Origin: Cryptomeria japonica
Lineage: Eukaryota; Streptophyta; Pinopsida; Cupressales; Cupressaceae
DNA: 64,000 nucleotides
NCBI RefSeq assembly: GCF_030272615.1
Contig: NC_081415.1
Coordinates: 418,522,757 to 418,586,756, forward strand
Direction: 5' to 3'
Position 1 is the stretch's first letter. Each line of letters opens with the position of its first letter. Below the pieces are notes generated by a model that saw nothing but the letters and a program-made list of their open reading frames with translations, searched no databases and was not told the origin of the DNA. Made by a program: the position numbers and the translations under genes. Shown here piece after piece: positions 47,864-58,279 of this stretch.

Positions 47864-48207
47864 TGTTGGCAATGGGCCAGTGTCCCTCGTGAGGATTCAC
47901 GACATGGTTTAACAGCCTCATGTGGATTCTACAAGTCTAGCGGTTGTATCGGGCATTGACAGGTCAATCTTTTGGTGCAATGATAACCCTAGCTTGTAAC
48001 AAGTAGTATCAGAGCTTGGTCACAGGTTCAAATCACACAGGCCACGACAAGTGACGCTGAGAAGGGGATTATTGGTAGTGGGCCAGCGTCCCTCGCGGGG
48101 ATTCGCAACATGGTTTAACAACCTTCTATGGATTCTATAAGTCTAGTGGTTGTAATGGGCATTGACAGGTCGATCTTTTTGTGCAACGACAACCCTAGCT
48201 TGTAACA
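47864..48207 (+). mobile_element. Complete TRIM element (344 bp), TSD GGGTT
   Basis: Two 138-bp LTRs, 47864-48001 (TGTTGGCAATGGGCCAG ... GCTTGTAACA) and 48070-48207 (TATTGGTAGTGGGCCAG ... GCTTGTAACA), flank a 68-bp interior. A primer-binding site TAGTATCAGAGCTTGGT directly follows the 5' LTR (matches initiator-Met tRNA), and a purine tract GAGAAGGGGAT precedes the 3' LTR. Perfect GGGTT duplications lie at 47859-47863 and 48208-48212. It has no coding capacity, as is usual for TRIMs, and could only have moved with another element's enzymes. Confidence 0.93.
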
Positions 48208-48284
48208 GGGTTATGTTGACATCTTAAGGAGGGGGGGGCATATATATCGCCCTCTTTGTATTGTATTGTATTGTACTATATTTT

Positions 48285-48640
48285 TGCATGTCTTAAATGG
48301 GGTGTTCATTCTTGAAACTAGAGAAAACAAACTCTTACATAAGATGCTTCATGCCCGAAACCAGACGTAGCATTGATATATGTCTTAAACGGGGTTACAT
48401 TCCTGAAACTAGAGAAAACAAACTCTTACACAAGATGTCCTCGAAACCAGGTATATATTTGTCTTATATGGGGTTGCACATTCTCAAAACCAAAGAAAAT
48501 AAACTCTTATATGATATATTCTTGGAACCAAACTTGCCCCTTGGTATTTTCATTTTTAATACATGTCTTAAACAAGTTGAATCATACTCAAAACCGGATT
48601 TAAAAAACTCTTATACAGGGTGTTATATACTTGAAACCAA
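48285..48640 (+). repeat. Degenerate ~90-bp tandem repeats (about four units)
   Basis: Units around 48290, 48391, 48462 and 48563 share TGTCTTAAA(T/C)GGGGT, a short CTTGAAACTAGAG-type phrase, AAAACAAACTCTTA and ACAAGATG-type text. Spacing ranges from about 70 to 100 bp. Frames of 76 and 139 codons across it reflect the repeats. Confidence 0.7.
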
Positions 48641-48714
48641 ATATCACTTGCACAGACACACGTGGTTGAGTGGAACTAGCAAAACACAACTAGACTATTC
48701 CTACTCTCCTCACT

Positions 48715-48835
48715 AACATGTATCACCTAGAAAAACACATCTATAATGTGTATCCATGTCCTCTCTCTTCTTATCATGGATCACCTAGAAAAACACATCT
48801 AGAGTGTGTATCCATGCTTCTCTCTTTTCTTCTCA
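48715..48835 (+). repeat. ~60-bp tandem doublet
   Basis: ATCACCTAGAAAAACACATC followed by TGTGTATCCATG and a CTCTCTTCTTNTC tail occurs twice, at 48720 and 48779. Confidence 0.85.
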
Positions 48836-50454
48836 TGACCTCATAGTTTTTCTATTGGTGGTTCATGGATGGTGCATGATCTTTCTCTTTTATGTGATCA
48901 CATGTGTTCTTGAGATGAAATTTTTCAAGAATGATATTAGTGGTTGAGACATTTTGATATCGAGGCCTCTTCGGCTAGTTGACTTGAGGTCTTGTTTTTG
49001 GTTTTTAGCTTTTGCGTGTTATGTGTCTTTTTTTGCCTTTTTATCTTTGTTTGTCTTTATTTGCCTTTTTTGTCTTATTCTGTGTGCCCTTATACGTTTT
49101 TGAGCGAGTTAAGATCCTAAGATTGGGGACTTAGTTCCTCAAAATTACTGATGTCTTATACTCCTTGTGATTATGCTCCTCATTTCTTCTCTCTTTCATA
49201 TGTTTCATCTAATTCATTGTGAGTATTTGCATAGGCTCATACTCCCCTTAAAGTGGGGGCTAGATGTAGCATCATGAATTGTCACTGGGCCAATTTACAC
49301 TTCATGTTGGTGTCCCTAATTTAGCGTGTCTCTTCCTCATCTCCTATTTGGGTTCGTTTAGTGCCTTAACTCCATTTCCAATGCCATGTGCACCTACCAG
49401 CTTCTTTCTTGGAGGGATACCTTTCTCCTTGGGGCCTATTGAGGTCCTTGATTAAGGAGGATGAGGGCGCTAGCACTCTAGTCCCCCTTGGTCAATCCCT
49501 ATTTTGAAATATAAGTTGGGCCCTATCTCTCTAGCGGGAAATGAAATTGGTGGCTCAACATGATCATTGGAGGTTAGCCTAATCGGTAAAATGACCCAGA
49601 ATCTCGTATATAAAGACATTTGATCAACCTAATTTCATCCAAGCATTCTAAGACTCTAAGTGATCAATCTAGCATTCTTGCATTCGTGAAGCATTCATCA
49701 TCAAGTATTTTTAGAGATCTTCAAGGATGTATATTCTTCATTCATCCATTGTGGAGCAAAATTACATCATTCATATGCAAGCATGTGTGTGTGATTAGGG
49801 TTTTGTCATTTTCATGCCCTTTCATACAACATATGTGATTACATCTAAGAAGAAAAGCATCATCATCAACAATTGTAGATCTGAGGTATACCTTTCCATT
49901 ATTTATTTTAGTATTTACAATATTTTATTCAAGGTCAATTCCTAAGCCGAGGTTTGATTTAGGTAAACCCCTATTCACAACCTATTTCCCTTCTCTAGTG
50001 TGCACAAAAACATGTACAAAGCTATGATCTTTAGAATTAGCTTTATTCACAAAGATGAATAAGTTCCCCTCTGGATGACAAAAAGCGTAGAGGACTAGAG
50101 CGATGGGCATTCTGGTCCCGACAAATCAAGAGCTCCTTCTGAGAACATATCTTAACACTCTTACATTGCTCAAATCCAAGTTCATGGCTCGATCCAAAGA
50201 TTGTAGCTCACTAATTGCACATGATTACTTCAATTCCAACACATTCACCCTAATTTCAGCATTTCAACAATTCAAATTAAAAGAGGGAATCAATATCCAA
50301 CCCCAGTGAGTCTAATAGAATTTATCAGCCCTATCCTTGTTGATTTGAGGCTAGATCTATTAGTTTCACCCTTCTTTAATGTATCAGTACCTAAGCCTAA
50401 AATTAGCGGTTTTTACCTTAATTGGGTGAAAGGCCTTTTCACCATTACAATAAC

Positions 50455-53040
50455 CCTTGTACATATTGTCACTATTCCTTTCATGGGTTTATACCCTAAA
50501 TTGGTAGAAGGATTGAACTAAATTTTATTTCTCATCATCTACCTCAATTTAAGCCTATTACCTACCACAATATTACCACGTGTGTATCTGATGCTCACTA
50601 TAGAGAAAAAAAACTTGATAATCATTCTTTAAAATCATAAATCTTTTTTAACAAATACCCACTATAGCTTTAGAGCTTCCCAATATTGTAGATTTTTTAT
50701 TTCAATACTTTTCTAAATTTTTTATGTCATACCATTTATGATTGTAGAATTCTCCCCTCGTATTTCTTTTAGATACAACATTAATTCTAAAGATCCTTCT
50801 CTATGATTGCAATGAGGGATTATTCACTTGCCCTGATTTCATAAGAATCACATTGGCTTTGATATTGTTATGTGCATAAAAAGGAGTATTCTCTTATACT
50901 CAATATATTACTCCTTCTCCTTTTCTCATTTTTTTGTGTGGTCTTGTTCTATTATTCTTTGTTTGCTCATTTTTCTCCTAAATGTAGCATTTCATATTCT
51001 CTTTAGACTTAGGTATTCCCATCTTTGGTCTTATGTCTTGTTCGATTATTATCTTTATTATTCATTTCTCTTTCTCAACTGATTTCTATTTCCTTGCTAT
51101 GTTGTATTCATCTATATTATTGTATCACTCCTCACCCCTTTCTTTCTCTTGTAATTTAAGTAAAAAATTAGCGTTCCTTTTAATCCCTATTTTTCTTTCT
51201 TTTTGCTTTTAACTTTCCCTTTTGGTTTCTTGGGTCTTATGTCTCCTCTTCCCCTTCAATTATTTTATTATCTTCTTTTACTAATTACTTTTCATTTATC
51301 TTCTCTTGATATTGAGCATCCTTATGATGGATAATGGAGCATGATTCAAAATGTTGATGCGAACAAAATTATGTAGTTAAAAGTAAAAATTTTAACAAAC
51401 TAAATTATTATGTGCAATTGAACATTTCAAATTACTTGTCACTGACAAGGAGAATGGTCATTGAAATAGAAGGAAATGTCAAATTTAATCAGTAATATAT
51501 TATTTTCCCCACAATAATGCTCAATTCACAAACCAAAGTTAATTCCAATAAACTTGACCAATATAACAAACTAATTATTTTGCCAACATTATTTTTTCAA
51601 TATGAAATATATTTTGGAGACATGTAATTTGTAATGATTTGCCAACAAGGTTGGATATTGATTATAACTAACCATGGGAATAAGAAGAAGGTCCTCCTAT
51701 AACTAAAAGGAGGAGATAGAGGATTAAAATATCTCTCCCTCATTCTACATGCCAGAAATCTTCTTTGTTACTTCAAGCAAAAGAGAAAAAGAAAAAAATG
51801 TCAGCACATAAGATTGCTTTGTATAGTTAATCCCATATTCAAGTCGTGTGTTCCAACAACCCAACATTATGGACATAATCAAGGGAGGTTTTGATTGATC
51901 TACAATAGACTTCAAATTTTAATTCCTTTGTGGTTTTCCCAATTAAAATATAAGGAATGTAACACTCTACCCATATCTCAACATGAGAGATTAAAGGTTT
52001 TAATATATATTGTTGAGTTTGTATACCTTTCAAAAAATAGATTATCAATATCAAGTAGTAAATTTAAATTGATAGTTTTTATCTCTTTGTTGGATATTTA
52101 TACAAACTCTATGTATAAGTAGTAGTTGATGGGGATTACAATTACTTTTTTGACATTCAATTTTTTAACTAGGATTGAATTGTCATTTTTTCAACATGAA
52201 ATAAATTATTGAGAATAAATTGTCAGTGGGTATAAGCCCATGTAGAAAAACGTATTGGCTAATAATTAATTTAATCAAAGACGTGATATATTCATACTAT
52301 GTATATATAATTGATGTTCTTCTATTAATAAGTGTATAAATGTTTTTGAGTCATTCATTTTTTATCGTACTTAAATACTTTATCTTGTAAATGCATGAAA
52401 ATACAAAACAAAATAAAGAGATAAATCAATGCAAGATCCAAATTCACAATCCACACAATCACAAAATGAAGTATAAGATTTATGCATAAATTAAATGATA
52501 AACATTAATACCAACATAAAGACCTTAGGAGATTCCATTATTACTTGTGTTTTTTATGAATGATTGATGTAGATTTTGTTTTAGATTTTGTAGCATAACT
52601 TTGATATCATCACGATAATATGAAATCTTGATGCTTGATAATGGATGCTTAACAATGATAGTCTTAGCTCTTGATAATGTCAATGCTCATAAAAGTGATG
52701 ATTTGACAATAGTGTAGGTGCTCAAAAGTGTCAGGGGGAAATGAGCGAATTAAAGTCTTTTTTGTATGCCTCACGTAACACTTGATCAATGGTATGGGTT
52801 AAATGACAAGATCAACAGATGATAAAATTTAAGAGAGCATAAGACCTATAATGCACATGGATTAAAGAGGTGGAAGGATAAGGAAAGGTGTAAAATAAAT
52901 AAAATATTGATTTTATTTATTTAAGGTGGGAAAATTAATAAACTATTTAAAATCTATTTAATTTTTGAAGTGTTAGCTAATTAAATAATTTTTAATTTTT
53001 TTTTACTTTACGGGGGAAATTAATTATATAGTAAAACTAT
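50455..53040. other. AT-rich spacer
   Basis: Pyrimidine-rich at 50880-51300, AT-rich elsewhere. No gene or repeat recognised. Confidence 0.6.
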
Positions 53041-53203
53041 TAAATTAATATTGGGATTAAAGTAACAAATAATAATGGCGGAGTAGAGCGGATTCTCTAG
53101 CTTTTGGAGGCATGAGGGCTTCAACTACAGAGGCGACACAGAGCGGCGACTACCGTTCTGAAGGAATCACAATCACGGTTGGAAGGCAAGTAGTCGACAA
53201 ACA

Positions 53204-54997
53204 TTGCCACAAGGCCCTTGGTCATGGAAGGTTCCGAGGAATGCTAAGTTCTGGAACAGAGGGAGAGAAGAGGGACCCAAATCACCATGGAAACAAAAGG
53301 CAAGCTTCTTTCAGGGATATTGTGATTTCGAATCCGGTCCCAAAGTGGATTTTAGGATGGTGCAGGAGAAGTTTTGGCGGCCAAAGTTATCCTGAAAAGT
53401 AGCAAAGGTCCTAGAGGTAAACCCTGATGCCGAAATAAGTAGAGTTGTGACGGTTGAGCTTTCAAATGATGCATGGAAGGACTCTCTCAGTTTTTTGTCA
53501 GACAAAGCCCTTTTTGTTAAATGGGAAGGAATATGGCCGACCTTTTCCAAATTTAGGAACTGGTGTGACAAAAACTGGGGGGAAGGCATGGACCTCAAAA
53601 TATTGGGTAATGGTTATTATTTAGTAGTCTGCCTGACAACCCAGGATAGAGATTGGATTATAGAAAATGGGCCTTTCTTTATTGAAGGGAAAGGATTAAA
53701 CATCTCAGCATGGACCCCAAATTTTAACCTGTGTGGAGCCACAATCGAAAAAACCCTCATTTGGATTAAACTACCGGGTCTTCCTCAGGAGTATAAGGAT
53801 GTAGAGACGCTAAAACAAATAGGTAACCACTTGGGGGAATATGTAATGTCGGAAGAGCTTGTAGACCCATCTCATTTTAGCCTGATCTCAAGGTTATGCA
53901 TAAACTGGCAGACAGTTCACAACCTTCCTGATACCCTAGATATAAAAACAGGGATGGGGATTTGGAAACAAAAAGTTATACTAGAGGAAGACATGGAATC
54001 ATGTGCTAAATGCACCAACAAAATTCATCCACCGGGTTTCTACAAAAAAGAAATAAAAGGCAAAGAAGTAATGCAACAACATCTGGAGAAGGAGATTATC
54101 AGATTGTCTGAAGGTTATCATGGAGAATGTCAGTGGAATGAAAAAGATTGGGAGATTCAATCACTGGCAAAATACAGTGGAAATCCTGCAGAGAGATTCC
54201 AGATGGACATAGTTGACTCTTAGAAGAAAATCATTGATGAGACTTTTATGGCAGAGGCTCACTCTTTCAATCAAATCAATAAGGAAATTGGGCTAGGGAT
54301 TGTTAGTGTAGGTCGATTCCACAATGCAACTGGGAATGCAATGGTCTTTTTATTGAATGGAACTTAGGAAGGTGACAGGGCAGGGGAGGCTTTAAGAGTG
54401 GAGGTTAGCAAATATTTTCCTATAGAAAATAGGGCCCCTCCAAAAGAGGATAAAATCCCAGCCCCCCAAATCTGTAAGGTAAACGACCAGCCATCACAGC
54501 AGGGGAATAGGATGGCAACACCCCCTCCAAACATAGTGAGTCTTCTAGAGGACAACATCGTTTGATCCAATCAGGAGACTGAGAAAGATATGGATCAAGT
54601 GCACTCTCCATGCAACTTAGAGAAGACGGGAAGAAATATAAACCCTCTAGGGGAGGACCCAATATATAAGGATATCCAAATTTCTCCAATCGGAAACCTA
54701 GACAGTTCCTTTGAAGGGGTAGAAGACAGTGGAGGGAATTTCTCTGGATCAGATTATGATTATGAATCATCAGGATCCCAGGATGAAGGGGATGAATTGG
54801 GAATGGCAGCAGTAGCAGGAGTACAAGAGAGGCGATCTTTGGAAACAACTCTATCCCTCCAGTCCAAAGTCAAAGTGGGGGAGAAAAAGAAAAGAGGTGC
54901 AAAGTCAAATAAGTTTAAACTGGAATTGGCGGGCAACGCAGCAGGCCAAAGAAAATTGAGATTGGGAAGAGGCTATGCCTTTTCCCGAGGGCAATGA
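53204..54997 (+). pseudogene. LINE ORF1, DUF4283-like RNA-binding protein (several stops)
   Basis: One frame carries SGPKVDFRMVQEKFWRP, a TGA at 53393, then VNPDAEISRVVTVELSNDAW, FVKWEGIWPTFSKFRNW, GNGYYLVVCLTTQDRDWI, WTPNFNLCG, WIKLPGLPQEY, and a C-X2-C cluster (CAKCTNKIHPPGFYK). The order matches plant L1 ORF1 proteins with a DUF4283 domain. Further stops lie at 54221, 54365 and about 54560. The tail (54590-54997) is acidic then Lys-rich. The N-terminus also shows a frame change near 53310. It ends in ATGA, overlapping ORF2. Confidence 0.8.
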
Positions 54998-56698
54998 GGA
55001 CCCTTTCATGCAATGTCAGGGGCTGCAATGCCCCTGACAAGATACGCTTGATCAAGCAATGCATTGATCAAGTGCGACCGGACATCTTTCTCTTACAAGA
55101 AACAAAGATCAAAGATGAAGATGTTAGTTCTTTTTCTAAGAAATTTCAATCATGGAAATGTAGTTTGGTGGGAGCGCAAGGTGCATCTGGAGGCCTTGCA
55201 GCTCTTTGGAAGGAATCAGTAGTAGAGGTGTTTGTTGTTAGGGCCACTCGGTGGTGGCAATGGCTGAAGATAAAATCAATGCAGCTTCAGATAAGTTTCT
55301 TCCTCATAAACATATATGGACCTAACAACACAAATATGAAAATGCAAGTATGGAGTGAGCTGTCAGAAATATTGAGAAATGACAAGAACTTATTTATTTT
55401 GGGAGGAGATTTCAATGCTCTGCTTCGGCCTTTAGACAAAATGAGGGGAGTGGGCTGGAACAGGCAGAGCCAAAGAGACTTCAGCTCCTTTGTTATAAGC
55501 TCGAGTCTAATTGAAATTCCTTTCAAAACAGGGGATTTCACTTGGACCAATAGGAGGAGTGGCTTCCTAAATATCGCTAAAAGGTTAGATAGGTTTTTTA
55601 TAGCTGGAGATTGGACAAAGAGCCATTGGACCTGCGAAGCGGAGATTTTACCTATCACGGGATCAAACCATCATCCCATATGCCTGAGAATTCAAGATGA
55701 CAGTGCTCCAGAGAGATGTCCTTTCAAATTTGAGGCAATGTGGCTTCAGGATGGTAACATCAGAAACCTTGTTGAACAATGGTGGAAACACAAGCCGGTT
55801 AATCCAAGTAATAAAGCTTTCACTTTTTTCAAAAAAATCTAGTTTGTAAAGGAACAATTAAAGCGTTGGAATAGAGAATCTTTTAGAAATATCTTTAAAG
55901 AGAAGCTAGATTTAGAAGAAGGCTTAAAAACTATACATGAGAAAATTATCAGTCATGGGATGGACGAAGATCTTTTTAAAAAAGAGAAAATGCTTAGCAC
56001 TAGATACTCGGAGGTTTTAGCTAGAGAGGAGATTTATTGGAGACAAAAGTCTAGAGAAACCTAGTTAAAGGAAGGAGACAGAAACACAAAGTTTTTCCAC
56101 ACCTCAGTCAAAGTTAAAAGAGCACACAACAATATCTTCTCAATCAAAAACAAAGATGGGGTAACAATTTCATATCTCAAACAGATAAACTGGGTTGCAA
56201 TTGACCATTTCTCAGAAATTTTTAATAGGATGGATAATCAAGGTGGTAATATGCCTCACATTCTAGAGGTCATTCCTACATGTATTATGGAAGATCACAA
56301 TAGAAGGTTAATGGAGCAGGTTTCTTTGGAGGAGGTAAGACATGTTGTTTTTAGCTTAGGTGCAGATAAATCACCTGGGCCAGATGGCTTCCCGACTCTC
56401 TTTTTTCAAAAGTTTTGGGACATCATGGCCGAAGAAGTCCATGGGGTTGTAGAGGAATCTAGGAAGGGAGGATTTATTTTAAAAGATTTCAACAACACTT
56501 TCATAGCTTTGATCCCAAAGAAGGCTGAAGTCAACTCTTTCAATAACTTTTGCCCGATATCTCTTTGCAACTGCATATATAAAATCATTTCTAAAGTCAT
56601 GTCAAACAGACTTAAACCAGTGTTGGATCTAGTCATATCAAGCGAGCAAAGTGGTTTCACACCAGGCAGGTCTATCTTTGAACGTATAATCCTCACCC
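54994..56698 (+). pseudogene. LINE ORF2: endonuclease and N-terminal reverse transcriptase
   Basis: The endonuclease (54994-55700) shows SCNVRGC, FLLQETKIKD, NIYGPNN, GGDFNALL, RLDRFF and SNHHPI, all expected for the APE-like LINE nuclease. One frame continues through TAG codons at 55840 and 56062 (both where Trp is usual: KI-FVKEQL, SRET-LKEGDRNTKFFH) into RT: DKSPGPDGFPTLFFQ, TFIALIPKK, FCPISLCNCIYKI, SSEQSGFTPGRSI. The active-site YADD lies beyond the copia insertion. ORF2's ATG overlaps the ORF1 stop. Confidence 0.9.
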
Positions 56699-57074
56699 TG
56701 TTGGCATTATGTGAACCAATATGAGGACATAATGACATTGTATGTTGTCATTGATGTCAATATGCTGAAGAGGTGAGAACCGACATATGAGAGAACCGGT
56801 ATAACATTGTGAACCGACATTTATGCCAAAGTGAAGCGGTGTGCTTGTTCAAGGTGAACCTGCACATGGAAGTGTTGTATGACTACCGGTTGGTAGTCTC
56901 AACTTTAGGGTTTCCGGTTGAAGTGCTTCAAGCCTATGTGGCTCAACCGGTGACTTTGTGTGATGAGTTAGCATGATAACAAAGAACAGATTGTGTTGCC
57001 ACGTAAGTCTTGTGCGCGTGAAGGATCTTGCATGAAGGAGATTGTTCCTATCTACCTAGGGAATGTGAGAAGTC

Positions 57075-57080
57075 TATAAA
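57075..57080 (+). promoter_or_regulatory. TATA box of the copia 5' LTR
   Basis: TATAAA within AGTCTATAAAATGG, downstream of a U3 with many ACCGG words. The 3' LTR equivalent near 63016 reads CTGTAAAACGG. Confidence 0.45.
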
Positions 57081-58279
57081 ATGGTGATAACGTGTGATGG
57101 GTTATCGGCTGCCATAAAATCAGTGGAAATGGACGATGGAGAATGTCTTGAGATTGGATCAAGAACTGCTGCATTTAATATAGTGTGCTCAACGGTCAGG
57201 ATTGAACCGTTTGAATTCCTTAAGCTAACAGGTTTAGGGTTTAGGGTTTATGCTACCGACCTATCTGTTTTCCTATAAGGTCGATGTTGTGTCTCTTTCT
57301 GAGGTTGTTGGCAAAAGTCGTGTGTGTATCCAAGAGAAGGGATACGTGATTCTTGCCAAACCAAAAGGAGAGAAGTGATACCTGCAGAGTGTAAGTACAG
57401 AAGGTGAAGAGGAGCTTAAGCGGATTTGCATTGGCATTGAGTGTTGTTACCAGATCATTGTAATACCTGTTGATCTCTAACCACCTCAACAGTTCGAAAA
57501 TCCCTTAACAAGGTAGCCTTAACCGGCTTACTGTAAATCCTTTAATAAGGTAATTCAAAGCTATTGAGTTCGAAATCCTTTAGCTATTGAGTTATTGAAA
57601 TCCTCTAACAAGGTAACCTTTAACAGGGTTTAACCCTTAACCGGGTATTCTAGTCATCCCTTAACTGGGTGATCCCTAACAGGATCGGTTCCTAGCAGAA
57701 CCTATTGTAATGTCTCTAACTGGACAAGGCTCCTAATAGAGCAGACTTCTAAAGAATTCAAAAATAGCTTGTGGGTATTCATCCCCATCATGGTTTTTCC
57801 CAATTGGGTTTCCACCTGAAAAATATGTGTGTCATGTGTGATGCTTTTATCTTGTGATGCTTTCCTATTGTCTGTCAAGCATATGACGGTTTTGTGTTTT
57901 ATGCCTGTCAATAAAACATGTTGAACTAGCTGTTATTATGATTTGATGATAGATTACCTGTTTATGCATAAGGGTGAAATAGTAGTGTAGTCTTGAGTTG
58001 AGTGAAAAGCTAAGCGAGTACCCGGTTAATGCTTGTCTCAGTCATTCTTAGCTTTACCGATTGCACTCTATTTCAAACCAGTGTCACTACTTGCGAGTCA
58101 TTTGAAGTGTTTGTTGTCAAAACGGTTTAGGACTATATTTTTGTCTATACTGATTCACCCCCCCTCTCAGTACCGGGTTAGTACTATCCATTCATCATTG
58201 AGTTATCAATTGGTATCAGAGCGTCCTCCATGTCCTTCGTGCTATAAGCTTAACTGCTTGAGGTAAAGATCCCAGTCTA

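Larger units (their letters stand above)
40696..50449 (+). mobile_element. Non-autonomous LTR retrotransposon with nested insertions
   Basis: The 5' LTR is 40696-41907 (TGTAGCGTCGTAAATTG ... CACCATTACA) and the 3' LTR is 49265-50449, clearly related along their length. The flanks are ATAAT (40691-40695) and ATAAC (50450-50454), a near-perfect 5-bp duplication. A purine tract AAAGTGGGGGCTAGA precedes the 3' LTR. A TTTTGGTGAACTCGACTGG after the 5' LTR should be the primer site, but I cannot assign its tRNA. Inside are one gag-like ORF, two nested solo LTRs (43010-46147), a TRIM (47864-48207) and repeats. No RT or integrase was found, so it depended on a partner. Confidence 0.85.
53044..56698 (+). 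mobile_element. Plant L1-type LINE, 5' part, interrupted by a copia element
   Basis: Contains a 5' leader (from about 53044, AATGGCGGAGTAGAGCGG), ORF1 (to 54997) and ORF2 (from 54994) with endonuclease and the first half of reverse transcriptase. RT is cut at 56698, in the segment after FTPGRSIF, by the copia 5' LTR. The remaining RT, tail and poly(A) must lie beyond the window. Target-primed retrotransposition is the known mechanism of the family. Confidence 0.9.

Noticed and set aside
48297-48716. 139-codon plus-strand frame with repeated ETRENKLL-like text
   Set aside because: It follows the ~90-bp degenerate repeats; periodicity explains the open frame.
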